Below, in pieces: positions 42,774 through 51,457 of a stretch of 64,000 nucleotides of DNA. Each line of letters begins with the position of its first letter. Position 1 is the first letter of the stretch. The stretch lies in contig JAZSRP010000043.1 of assembly GCA_045538555.1 (NCBI GenBank), forward strand, positions 62,001 through 126,000, written 5' to 3'. A model generated the notes under the pieces. It was not told where the DNA came from. It did no database searches and saw nothing but the letters and a program-made list of their open reading frames with translations. The translations under genes and the position numbers were made by a program. The DNA comes from Coliplasma sp045538555 (GTDB lineage: Bacteria > Bacillota > Clostridia > Oscillospirales > CAG-382).

Positions 42774-44051
42774 TTACTTAATAATGGTTTTGCCCAGCAT
42801 ATAGGGATGGAGAACCTCAGGGATGTTGACACTTCCGTCAGGATTGAGATTGTTCTCAATAAGTGCAATGAGCATTCTGGGAGGAGCAACAACGGTGTTA
42901 TTGAGAGTGTGAGCAAAATATTTTCCGTCCTGTCCGTCAACTCTTATCTTGAGTCGGCGTGCCTGAGCATCACCAAGATTGGAGCAAGAACCCACCTCAA
43001 AATATTTTTGCTGTCTGGGAGACCATGCTTCAACGTCAACGGATTTCACTTTCAGATCAGCAAGGTCGCCTGAGCAACACTCGATGGTACGAACGGGAAT
43101 ATCAAGTGTACGGAAAAGATCAACTGTGTTCTGCCACAGCTTGTCAAACCACTCCATACTGTCCTCGGGTTTGCAGATAACGATCATTTCCTGCTTTTCA
43201 AATTGGTGAATCCTGTAAATACCGCGCTCCTCAATGCCGTGAGCACCTTTTTCTTTGCGGAAGCAGGGGGAATAGCTGGTGAGTGCTTTGGGAAGCTGTG
43301 CTTCGGGAATTATTGTGTCAATGTATCTTCCGATCATGGAGTGCTCACTTGTACCGATGAGATACAGATCCTCGCCCTCGATCTTGTACATCATAGAATC
43401 CATTTCAGCAAAGCTCATTACACCCGTAACAACGTTGCTGCGAATCATAAAGGGAGGAATGCAGTACTGAAATCCTCTCTTGATCATAAAATCTCTTGCG
43501 TATGCAAGAACAGCAGAATGAAGCTGTGCAATGTCACCGGTAAGATAATAAAAACCGTTTCCGGCAACTTTGCGTGCAGAATCAAGGTCAATCCCGTTGA
43601 GCTTTTCAATGATATCCGTGTGATAAGGAATCTCAAATTCCGGAACAAGGGGATCTCCGTATCTTTCAACCTCAACGTTTTCCTCATCACTCTTTCCGAT
43701 AGGAACAGAAGGATCGATAAAGTTGGGGATACGCATCATCTTTTGAAGAATTTCTTCCTCAATCTGCTTTTCCTCTGCAGAGAGCTCGTCAATTCTACTG
43801 CCGCTTGCGGCAAGTTTCTTTTTGAGCTCCTCCGCTTCTTCGCGCTTGCCCTGACCCATGAGGGCACCGATCTGTTTGCTGCCCTTGTTGCGCTCAGCGC
43901 GGAGTGCTTCAACCTCCTGCTTGATCTGACGGTTGCGGATATCAAGCGCCATCACCTCATCAACAAGAGGAAGCTTTGCGTCCTGAAATTTCTTCTTCAT
44001 ATTCTCACGTACAGCGTCGGGGTTTTCTCTGAGAATTTTGATATCAATCAT
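42774..44051 (-). CDS. serS: Seryl-tRNA synthetase
   Basis: A 425-residue class II synthetase that charges tRNA-Ser (and tRNA-Sec). An N-terminal coiled-coil arm (about 30-100, rich in E, K and R) is followed by motif 2 F-R-K-E-K-G-A-H-G and motif 3 G-x-A-x-x-R-x-x-I with the seryl-adenylate site T-S-E-H. GGAG lies nine bases before ATG 44051, so the five-codon upstream extension beginning at TTG is rejected. Follows parB by 33 bases. Confidence 0.98.
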   Translation of the reverse strand: MIDIKILRENPDAVRENMKKKFQDAKLPLVDEVMALDIRNRQIKQEVEALRAERNKGSKQIGALMGQGKREEAEELKKKLAASGSRIDELSAEEKQIEEEILQKMMRIPNFIDPSVPIGKSDEENVEVERYGDPLVPEFEIPYHTDIIEKLNGIDLDSARKVAGNGFYYLTGDIAQLHSAVLAYARDFMIKRGFQYCIPPFMIRSNVVTGVMSFAEMDSMMYKIEGEDLYLIGTSEHSMIGRYIDTIIPEAQLPKALTSYSPCFRKEKGAHGIEERGIYRIHQFEKQEMIVICKPEDSMEWFDKLWQNTVDLFRTLDIPVRTIECCSGDLADLKVKSVDVEAWSPRQQKYFEVGSCSNLGDAQARRLKIRVDGQDGKYFAHTLNNTVVAPPRMLIALIENNLNPDGSVNIPEVLHPYMLGKTIIK

Positions 44052-44084
44052 TGTTTTTATCTCCAATTATAATTATTTTATGTT

Positions 44085-44972
44085 TTATTGTTTTGATTCA
44101 AAAAAATCGGTGCCGCAAAGGTTTTTTATCAGCAGTTCCAGATCCTGCGATCCAGAAAAAGCAATGGAAATGTGTCCTTTTCCGTCTGACTTGCGGCGTA
44201 TGACGGTTTTTCTGCCAAGACGGTCGCTGATATCAGTCTCCAGCTTTTTATAATAAACACGGCTTACCAGAGACTGCTGGGACGTTTTCTTCCCTCCGTC
44301 AAGTATCATTTTTACCATCTGTTCTGTCTGGCGTACCGAGAGACAGTCATCCACAACCCGATCTGCGTGCTGCTTGATATCTTGTTCCTCCAACTGCTGT
44401 GACAGCGGAATCAGAGCTCTTGCATGTCCGTATGACAGACTGCCGTTCTCAACCATTGACAAAAGTGACTCCGGCAATTTGAGAATACGAAGTATATTGG
44501 CAACAGCGGTGCGTGATTTCCCAACACGTTCTGCCGCCTGTTCCTGCGTGAGCCCAAACTTTTCCATCAGATCTCGGTATCCTCGGGCTTCTTCAACAGC
44601 ATTGAGATCTTCTCTTTGCAGGTTTTCTATCAACGACAGCTCAGAGGCAGTTTGATCGTCAACTTCTTTTATCACAGCAGGTATCTCTGACAGACCTGCC
44701 ATTTTTGACGCACGCCATCTGCGCTCACCAGCGATGATCTCAAAATATCCATTGGATTTTTTACGAACTGTGATGGGCTGAAGTATGCCATGTTTTGCAA
44801 TGGAATCCGAAAGCTCCAAAAGGGCAGACTCCTCAAATTTTTTTCTTGCCTGCTCTCGGTTTGGCTCAATATCAGAAATTTTGATGAGCGCAATCCCGCC
44901 CGTGCCGCTTTCTTGAATATCATTGTCCGCAAGGAGAGCATCAAGCCCTCTTCCAAGACCCTTTTTTGCCAT
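44085..44972 (-). CDS. parB: Chromosome partitioning protein ParB (Spo0J-like)
   Basis: 295 residues. N-terminal K-K-G-L-G-R-G-L-D-A-L-L, ParB nuclease-like CTPase domain with I-x-P-N-x-x-Q-x-R-K and the G-E-R-R-W-R-A motif, a helix-turn-helix (T-Q-E-Q-A-A-E-R-V-G-K-S-R-T-A-V-A-N) and a C-terminal dimer domain. It loads on parS and spreads to organise the origin region. GGAGG upstream; two bases after parA. Confidence 0.97.
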   Translation of the reverse strand: MAKKGLGRGLDALLADNDIQESGTGGIALIKISDIEPNREQARKKFEESALLELSDSIAKHGILQPITVRKKSNGYFEIIAGERRWRASKMAGLSEIPAVIKEVDDQTASELSLIENLQREDLNAVEEARGYRDLMEKFGLTQEQAAERVGKSRTAVANILRILKLPESLLSMVENGSLSYGHARALIPLSQQLEEQDIKQHADRVVDDCLSVRQTEQMVKMILDGGKKTSQQSLVSRVYYKKLETDISDRLGRKTVIRRKSDGKGHISIAFSGSQDLELLIKNLCGTDFFESKQ

Positions 44973-44974
44973 AT

Positions 44975-45757
44975 CTACCTCCGTTGATCCTCACAACGAG
45001 TGATGATCTCATGTGTGATGGCGGAATACGCTGCCGCGCCCTTGCCGTTCCCATCGTAGTCAGTAATTGCAAGTCCGTGGCTTGGTGCCTCGCTGATCTT
45101 GACACTGCGGGGAACGGGTGTACGAAACAGCTTGTCCGCAAAATATTTTTTTATTTCCTCAAGAACTGCAACAGTGAGATTAAGCCGTCCGTCAAACATA
45201 TTGATCAGAACACCCAAAAGCTCAATATCGGGATTGTACAGCTTCTTGATCTGCCTGATAGTCACCGTAAGCTGCGAGAGTCCCTCCAGGGAATAATACT
45301 CACAAAGCACCGGTATAATGACATATTTCGACGCAGAAAGCGCATTGATCGTCACAAGTCCGAGAGAAGGAGGGCAATCTATGATAATATAGTCAAATTG
45401 CTCCGTTGCTGTTTTGAGCGCGTTCCTCAATCTATACTCACGGTTTTCCTCGTCTACGAGTTCAAGCTCAGCTCCGACAAGGTTGATGCTGGAGGGAACA
45501 ACGGACAAATTGCGCACCGATGTTTCCACGGCTGCCTCGTTCCAACGAAGCCGACCGATGAGCAGGTCATATACACTGCCGGATATATTTTTTTTCTTTA
45601 TGCCGATGCCACTGGTTGCGTTGCCTTGAGGGTCAGAATCTACCAGAAGTACCTTTCTTCCGCTACGGGCAAGACAAGCGGCAATATTAAGAGCGCTTGT
45701 GGTTTTTCCAACACCGCCCTTTTGATTGGCAAAGCAGATTACCTTTGCATTTGTCAT
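44975..45757 (-). CDS. parA: Chromosome partitioning ATPase ParA (Soj-like)
   Basis: A 260-residue ATPase. The deviant Walker A N-Q-K-G-G-V-G-K-T-T (about 11-20), the D-S-D-P-Q-G-N-A-T motif and Y-I-I-I-D-C-P-P-S-L-G are all present. Works with ParB in origin segregation and DnaA control. ATG at 45757 carries GAGG; a longer frame begins 32 codons earlier but that stretch is AT-rich promoter DNA. First gene of a series of eight. Confidence 0.97.
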   Translation of the reverse strand: MTNAKVICFANQKGGVGKTTSALNIAACLARSGRKVLLVDSDPQGNATSGIGIKKKNISGSVYDLLIGRLRWNEAAVETSVRNLSVVPSSINLVGAELELVDEENREYRLRNALKTATEQFDYIIIDCPPSLGLVTINALSASKYVIIPVLCEYYSLEGLSQLTVTIRQIKKLYNPDIELLGVLINMFDGRLNLTVAVLEEIKKYFADKLFRTPVPRSVKISEAPSHGLAITDYDGNGKGAAAYSAITHEIITRCEDQRR

Positions 45758-45788
45758 GAAACAACCTCGTTTTTGTTTAACTATATAT

Positions 45789-45816
45789 AATATAACATAT
45801 AAGATAAAAATGTCAA
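45789..45816 (-). promoter_or_regulatory. Promoter of the parA operon
   Basis: On the minus strand, TTGACA, 16 bases, TATATT, just upstream of parA, implying a short leader of about 25 bases. Confidence 0.72.
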
Positions 45817-45859
45817 TAAGCACGTCAATATTTTGTGCTGTCGTATTTCTCATTCAATG

Positions 45860-45888
45860 TTGACATACAGGCATTAATGAGTTAAAAT
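45860..45888 (+). promoter_or_regulatory. Promoter of the mscS-capA operon
   Basis: TTGACA, 17 bases, TAAAAT, followed by a GGAGGTGG ribosome site and the start at 45912. Divergent from the parA promoter. Confidence 0.85.
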
Positions 45889-45911
45889 GAAAAAATAACG
45901 GAGGTGGAATA

Positions 45912-46754
45912 ATGGAAACTTTTTCACTTGAGTTTTTGTCAACGATTCTTGAGCATCTCAAGCAATATGCCGCAAGCATCGGATTCAAACTGATCGCCGG
46001 TATCTTGGTGCTTTTTATAGGTCTCAAACTCTCAAATATTATTGTCAAACGATTCAAAAAAAGCCGTATTTTCTCCCAACTTGACAGCTCAGTTGCGGGA
46101 TTTGTCGCAAGTTTTGTCTCAATCATTTTCAAAATATTGGTTTTTATTACTGTCATTTCCATTTTAGGTGTTCCCACCTCGTCGGTGGTGGCAGTTGTTG
46201 CTTCTGCAGGCGTTGCTGTGGGACTTGCGGTACAGGGCGCAATGTCAAACCTTGTGGGCGGCATCATGATTCTTTTTTTCAAGCCGTTCAAGAAAGGTGA
46301 TTTTATTGAAGGAAACGGTGTTTCCGGCACAGTAAGAGAAGTTACGGTATTTTATACGCTTCTCAATACAGTTGAAAACAATCTTGTTACAGTACCAAAC
46401 GGTGAGCTGGCAAATTCCGTCGTCACAAATTATTCTTCAGAGGACAAACGCAGAGCCGACATTACAGTCAATATAAGCTATGACACCGATATTGAAAAGG
46501 CAAAAGAAATCATCAAAAATGTTTTGACGGAGACAAAAGGGGTTCTTGACGACCCAAAGCCAATGATAGTTGTTACCGAATACGCGGACAGCTCCATCAA
46601 GCTTTCTGTCAGAGCATGGGCAAAAAACGCCGAGTTTTGGGATGTTCGTTTTTTACTCAACGAAAAAATTCTTGTCGCACTGCGAGAGAGCGGTATCGAG
46701 ATACCTTTCCGGCGCATCGACGTCAATATCAATGAACCGAGGCAAAAACAATGA
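45912..46754 (+). CDS. mscS: Small-conductance mechanosensitive channel, MscS family
   Basis: A 280-residue inner-membrane channel that releases solutes on hypo-osmotic shock. Three membrane helices (about 20-120), the third with the Gly/Ala-rich pore segment V-A-S-A-G-V-A-V-G-L-A-V-Q-G-A-M-S-N, then the beta domain with P-F-K-K-G-D-F-I and V-P-N-G-E-L-A-N-S. Length is typical. ATGA overlap with the next gene. Confidence 0.95.
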   Translation: METFSLEFLSTILEHLKQYAASIGFKLIAGILVLFIGLKLSNIIVKRFKKSRIFSQLDSSVAGFVASFVSIIFKILVFITVISILGVPTSSVVAVVASAGVAVGLAVQGAMSNLVGGIMILFFKPFKKGDFIEGNGVSGTVREVTVFYTLLNTVENNLVTVPNGELANSVVTNYSSEDKRRADITVNISYDTDIEKAKEIIKNVLTETKGVLDDPKPMIVVTEYADSSIKLSVRAWAKNAEFWDVRFLLNEKILVALRESGIEIPFRRIDVNINEPRQKQ

Positions 46755-48145
46755 AAACAAAACTTATTATCATAATCTCTGTATTGGTTGCAGTATCAAT
46801 TCTTGCAGTCAGTATTGTTCTTTTGGAAACCGGAGACAACGGCACTGTATCTGAGAATACCTCAAGTGTGTCTCCTGCAATGTCTTCTCCCGATCTTGCG
46901 GAACCCAGCGAGGCAAGCAAGGATGAAAACCTTGATCCGTTTGTCGTAGCAGTTGACATAATCAAAAAGAATGCGCAAAACCTCAAGTGTGACATTAACA
47001 CTGATTTTTCTGACAGCTATTTTGAGAAAATGCGAGATACGTTTGGGTTGTCTGCCGTAGAAGGATTGGCATACGCAATGAAAGACGGTGTTGTTGATGA
47101 CGAAATGTTTTATCAGGCCACCGGCTATTCAAAAAAGGCATTTATCTCGATGTTTAACGAAGATCTTGAACGTACGACCATTTGCAAAAACACCGACGAT
47201 GGAATCATTGATCTTGCCTTTGTGGGCGACACGATGTTTTGCGAGGGATACAGCGTCATGAACAAATACACCTCCCGCGGAAAAGGTGTGGAGGGAATCG
47301 TCAGCAGAGGCGTACTTGATATCATGCACGAGGTTGACATAATGATGGCAAACAACGAGTTTACTCTCACAACAAGAGGTACACCCGTTCCCAACAAAAG
47401 ATTTACATTCCGTGGTGATCCAAAAAACGTTTCCATATATCACGAAATGAGCGTTGACATTGTAGGTCTCGCCAACAACCACGCATTTGATTACCAGGCA
47501 GACTCATTGACGGATACGCTCACCACGCTTGACGGAGCAGGCATCGCCCGTGTGGGAGCAGGCGAAAATCTCGACGAGGCACGGGCTCCTTATTATTACA
47601 TTATCAACGGAAAAAAAATCGCATATGTTGCAGGCAGTGCCATCGACCGTCACAGCACCAGAGGTGCCACAGAAAAACAGAGCGGTGTTTTTCAGATCTT
47701 TGACACTGTTTCCATGTGCAAACTGATTGAAGAAGCAAAAGAAAATGCAGATTACGTCATAGCGTATGTTCACTGGGGTGTTGAAAGCACAACAGTGCTT
47801 ACCGCAGGTCAAAAATCCATGGGAAAAGCTTTTGTTGATTCCGGAGCAGATGCGGTTATCGGTATGCACTCTCACTGCATGCAGGGCGTTGAGATGTACA
47901 ACGGAAAGCTCATTGCATACAGTCTGGGCAATTTTACTTTTAGCGGATACGACCTGACCTGCGATATGGTAAGAGTTCAGATCGACAGTGAAGGAAAGTT
48001 CAACTACATCATCTATCCCATGATGCAAAAAGACAATTTTACGTATATTGTCGAGGGAGATGAGTTTGTAAAACAAATGGGTGACCTCAGAAATATTTCA
48101 ATAAACGCACTTATTGCCGATGACGGCACCATAACTGCCGATTAA
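46751..48145 (+). CDS. CapA-family (poly-gamma-glutamate synthesis type) exported protein, copy 1
   Basis: 464 residues. N-terminal hydrophobic anchor (about 5-25), a Ser/Pro linker, a helical domain (about 60-140), then the metallophosphoesterase-like CapA domain: A-F-V-G-D-T-M-F, M-M-A-N-N-E-F-T, G-L-A-N-N-H-A-F-D-Y, V-H-W-G-V-E and G-M-H-S-H. The CapA role in polyglutamate capsule is known only in Bacillus; the CapB/C genes are absent here, so this one may act on other surface polymers. Coupled to mscS by ATGA. Confidence 0.88.
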   Translation: MKTKLIIIISVLVAVSILAVSIVLLETGDNGTVSENTSSVSPAMSSPDLAEPSEASKDENLDPFVVAVDIIKKNAQNLKCDINTDFSDSYFEKMRDTFGLSAVEGLAYAMKDGVVDDEMFYQATGYSKKAFISMFNEDLERTTICKNTDDGIIDLAFVGDTMFCEGYSVMNKYTSRGKGVEGIVSRGVLDIMHEVDIMMANNEFTLTTRGTPVPNKRFTFRGDPKNVSIYHEMSVDIVGLANNHAFDYQADSLTDTLTTLDGAGIARVGAGENLDEARAPYYYIINGKKIAYVAGSAIDRHSTRGATEKQSGVFQIFDTVSMCKLIEEAKENADYVIAYVHWGVESTTVLTAGQKSMGKAFVDSGADAVIGMHSHCMQGVEMYNGKLIAYSLGNFTFSGYDLTCDMVRVQIDSEGKFNYIIYPMMQKDNFTYIVEGDEFVKQMGDLRNISINALIADDGTITAD

Positions 48146-48171
48146 TTTTTTGATTGCCGGGAGGTAAAATT

Positions 48172-50841
48172 ATGAAGAGAATCATTTCTTCAGCCATCGC
48201 AATTTTTCTTTTGATCCCTCTCCTTTGCTGTTTTTCTTCTGCAGAATCCGATGAGTACAAAACCTACAAGCTATCGGGCATCAACGTTGAAAGAAAATCA
48301 AACTATGTAGTGGTCTATACTCCGGATTTTGGCGCAACCACAAAAACCACCGGCTCCGGATATGAGGCGTGCGTAGGCGCTGACGGCAGAGTAATTTCCG
48401 TTTCTGATACGGCAGACAGCAATATACCTGCTGACGGATTTGTTTTGTCAGCATCGGGACCCAGAAAAACCGTTGTGTCGGATCTCTCGGTCGGAGATTT
48501 TGTTCAATACGATGCAGATGAGATGAGCGTGCTTGTGCTGGGAAAGGATTATTCGCCCTTTTCTACCCACACATTTACTTATACGGGAAAAAATTCTGCC
48601 CGTAAAGAGAATACGCTAATTATCTATGATAAAGGTGAAACCACAAAAACCAACACCTGGGGATATGAGGTATGCGTTGACTCAAACGGTACCATAATCT
48701 CTGTTGGCGGAAATGATAACGCCATCCCCGAGGGCGGATTTGTTCTTTCTGTTATCGGAACACAAAAGCAGGCACTTATTGATGCCGCACGTCCCGGAAT
48801 GAGCGTTTCTGTTGAAGATACAACAAAAACCGTCACGGTTTCATATACTGCTGATAACGCACTTTCCTCGTTTGTTATGCAAAAAGACTCGGTTTGCAGA
48901 CGGATCGAAGAAAGCAAAAGCAATTTTTATCTGCTTGACTATGAAAAGCTTGATCGGATCGTCGCACGGCTTGAGGAGATATGTACCGAAATTGACACCC
49001 ATCTGAAATCCGACAACATGCTTGGTTTCTTGAAAAGCAGCGAATATTTTGAGACAGTAATGGCAATTGCCGAGAGCGAGCTGATAGAATACGATCCCGT
49101 GGAGGGCAGAGTTCTTTGGCTGCGTATTTCAGCCACCTCAGACGAGTCAGTCATTTCAAAAACTGTAAAACAGATCTATGAGATGGGATTTAACTCCGTT
49201 TGCATCGAGGCGTTGTTTGATTCCACAACTATCATGCCCATGCCGGAGGACTCTCTGCTGGAGCAAAACCCTGCATTTGCAGGAAAAGATATGCTCAAGC
49301 TGTATATTGATGAATTTCACAGATACGGCATCGAGGTTCACCTTTGGATGACATGTTACAGAGTGGGATATGAGGGAAGCACAAATACCTCACGATCCGT
49401 TGGATACAAAAAACCCGAGTGGCGCAATGTATCCCAAAATGGAAATACTGTTGTAAACAATGAGTACGGCAACGCTTTTTTCCTAAACCCGGCACTGCCT
49501 GAGGTCAAGGAGTTCTTGCTGGAAACATACGAATATCTGCTCAAGAATTACGATTTTGACGGATTCCAGCTGGATTATGTAAGATATCCCGAAAACAGCA
49601 CAGAAAACTTTGGATACGACGATTACACGATTTCAGAGTTCAAAAAAATTTATGGCGACATTGCCATTCCTACCTCATCCGGTCAGGCAAAGTGGGAGGA
49701 ATGGTGCAAGTTCCGTGCAGAATACGTCACGCAGCTTGTAAAAAGCGTTGGAGAAATGATAAAAGAGATTCGTCCTGACGTACTTTTCTCATGCGATGTA
49801 GCACCGCAATACCCAGAAACGCTGGCAAAAATGTGCCAGGATTCCGTCCGATGGATGGAGGAGGGGATTGTCGACGTTATTTTCCCCATGGCGTACGGCA
49901 CTGTAGACGCAGTGACAAAATGGACAGGAATGACAATTGAGGCCTGCGATAACAAGGTTATATCATATATCGGCCTGCGTGACAGCGGCGCTTTGAGCTA
50001 CCGTGAGCAGATCGTGGCGTCAAGAGTTGCAGGTGCTGACGGCACTGCTTTCTTCTCCTACAGTCAGTATACTGCAGGGGACTACAAGGGTATTATAGAT
50101 ACCACGATTTTTGAAAAAAATGCTGTTTCTCCCACCTACGACACAAAAAAAGCTGTTCTTGAGGAGCTGAAATTTTTCTCAAAAAAAGCAACCGATCTCA
50201 TGATACCCTCATTAGAATCATCCACCGCTCCCCAAAGTTCTGTTGACGCCCTGAAACAGCTTGTTGCCGAAACAGATGCTTTTTGCAAAAAACTTGAGGG
50301 TTCTACAATCACAGAGTGTATGGATGAATTTGGCACTCTGAAACAATCCGCTGACCAATATGCAAACGGTTTTCTTGCCGTAAGCATGATCATTGACGGA
50401 CAGGATACCGCAGTGGTCGTTCTCAAAACATTCCATTCTCTCGCAAGAATGATCAATCAATGCCGTGATGATGAAAAAGCAGCATACAGAGAAACACATC
50501 CTCTGCCGGAAATGATCGAGCTTCCTGTAAGAGTGGAAATTACTGACGAGTTTGACAACACTGACAATGACATTTCCAATGCCCCAACCGTTTCAACAGA
50601 TGAAAGCAACGATGAAAAAGAAGAACTGACAGTTGTTGAAAAAGTATTTCAGATTCTTTTTATCGCCGTAATGTCTCTCGGCATCATCGGTCTGCCTCTG
50701 TTTTTTGTGCTCAACAAACGAAAAAATAAGATTGCAAAAGAGTACAACGGTGAAAATGTCCCTGAACCCAAGGATACCGATTATGACAATTCCGATGAGA
50801 CGGATGTTTCAGACAAAACAGAAAACAATAAAAAACAATAA
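48172..50841 (+). CDS. Exported GHL10-type glycoside hydrolase, membrane anchored
   Basis: 889 residues. Signal peptide (about 1-24), two repeats each with T-T-K-T-x-x-x-G-Y-E-V/A-C-V and A-D-G-F-V-L-S (about 25-215), a helical stretch, a TIM-barrel of the GHL10/DUF187 kind (about 305-640: R-V-L-W-L-R-I, F-N-S-V-C-I-E-A, H-L-W-M-T-C-Y-R, D-G-F-Q-L-D-Y-V-R-Y-P), a helical tail and one C-terminal membrane helix (about 830-850) with an acidic cytoplasmic end. The ATG at 48172 has GGGAGGT. Probably trims an envelope glycan; specificity unknown. Confidence 0.88.
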   Translation: MKRIISSAIAIFLLIPLLCCFSSAESDEYKTYKLSGINVERKSNYVVVYTPDFGATTKTTGSGYEACVGADGRVISVSDTADSNIPADGFVLSASGPRKTVVSDLSVGDFVQYDADEMSVLVLGKDYSPFSTHTFTYTGKNSARKENTLIIYDKGETTKTNTWGYEVCVDSNGTIISVGGNDNAIPEGGFVLSVIGTQKQALIDAARPGMSVSVEDTTKTVTVSYTADNALSSFVMQKDSVCRRIEESKSNFYLLDYEKLDRIVARLEEICTEIDTHLKSDNMLGFLKSSEYFETVMAIAESELIEYDPVEGRVLWLRISATSDESVISKTVKQIYEMGFNSVCIEALFDSTTIMPMPEDSLLEQNPAFAGKDMLKLYIDEFHRYGIEVHLWMTCYRVGYEGSTNTSRSVGYKKPEWRNVSQNGNTVVNNEYGNAFFLNPALPEVKEFLLETYEYLLKNYDFDGFQLDYVRYPENSTENFGYDDYTISEFKKIYGDIAIPTSSGQAKWEEWCKFRAEYVTQLVKSVGEMIKEIRPDVLFSCDVAPQYPETLAKMCQDSVRWMEEGIVDVIFPMAYGTVDAVTKWTGMTIEACDNKVISYIGLRDSGALSYREQIVASRVAGADGTAFFSYSQYTAGDYKGIIDTTIFEKNAVSPTYDTKKAVLEELKFFSKKATDLMIPSLESSTAPQSSVDALKQLVAETDAFCKKLEGSTITECMDEFGTLKQSADQYANGFLAVSMIIDGQDTAVVVLKTFHSLARMINQCRDDEKAAYRETHPLPEMIELPVRVEITDEFDNTDNDISNAPTVSTDESNDEKEELTVVEKVFQILFIAVMSLGIIGLPLFFVLNKRKNKIAKEYNGENVPEPKDTDYDNSDETDVSDKTENNKKQ

Positions 50842-50870
50842 TTCAACTTAACTTTTAGGAGGAAACCACC

Positions 50871-51398
50871 ATGGCAATCTGCAAAAAATGCGGACTTGAG
50901 ATTCCCGAGGGAGCAACCGTTTGCCCCGCCTGCGGATATGAACTCGAGGCAAAAAAACAATCTGACGTTGCCGATACAAAAGCACAGATTGCAAACGATC
51001 TGAGTGAAATCGGCGACAAACTGGCAAAGCTCAACAAAACAGCTGACACCACAAGCGCATACGACAAGTCGGACATCGAAAAGAACAAGGTGATGGCGAT
51101 CCTGTCATACATTTGGCTCCTTGTTCTCATTCCCATATTTTGTGCAAAAGACAGTCCTTTTGCAAAATACCATGCAAATCAGGGACTCGTGCTTGCAATT
51201 GTTGAAACCGCTTATGGCATTGTTATGACCATACTGGGATTCATTCTTTCTCCCATCAAGCTTGGCTTTATCGTTACGATTTTGAGCTCACTTGGCGGCA
51301 TTGTATTCCTTGCTCTGACAGTCATCGGAATCATAAACGTGATCAACGGCAGAGCAAAAGAGATTCCGATTATCGGCGGAGTAAAGATCCTCAAATAG
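50871..51398 (+). CDS. Zinc-ribbon membrane protein (DUF4870-like)
   Basis: 175 residues. C-x2-C...C-x2-C ribbon (4-22), a charged linker, then about four helices beginning with I-L-S-Y-I-W-L-L-V-L-I-P and K-D-S-P-F-A-K-Y-H-A-N-Q-G-L-V-L, a motif of DUF4870/TM2-like proteins, which is seen in many Firmicute membrane proteins of unknown role. It is the third zinc-ribbon protein in this window. AGGAGG upstream; followed by a terminator. Confidence 0.88.
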   Translation: MAICKKCGLEIPEGATVCPACGYELEAKKQSDVADTKAQIANDLSEIGDKLAKLNKTADTTSAYDKSDIEKNKVMAILSYIWLLVLIPIFCAKDSPFAKYHANQGLVLAIVETAYGIVMTILGFILSPIKLGFIVTILSSLGGIVFLALTVIGIINVINGRAKEIPIIGGVKILK

Positions 51399-51413
51399 AA
51401 TATCACCAAAAAC

Positions 51414-51448
51414 AAAGAGAAACAGAACTGCTCTGTTTCTCTTTTTGC
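51414..51448. terminator. Terminator between the DUF4870-like gene and CapA copy 2
   Basis: A perfect 13-bp stem AAAGAGAAACAGA / TCTGTTTCTCTTT with a 5-base loop, followed by TTG. It can work in both directions. Confidence 0.92.
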
Positions 51449-51457
51449 TTGCATGAA

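Noticed and set aside
43203..44072. 289-codon plus-strand frame over serS
   Set aside because: Shadow of a clear seryl-tRNA synthetase.
45750..45765. Possible parS site at the parA start
   Set aside because: Only one half resembles TGTTTCACGTGAAACA (TGTTTCATGACAA on the minus strand), and it coincides with the parA ribosome site and start codon.
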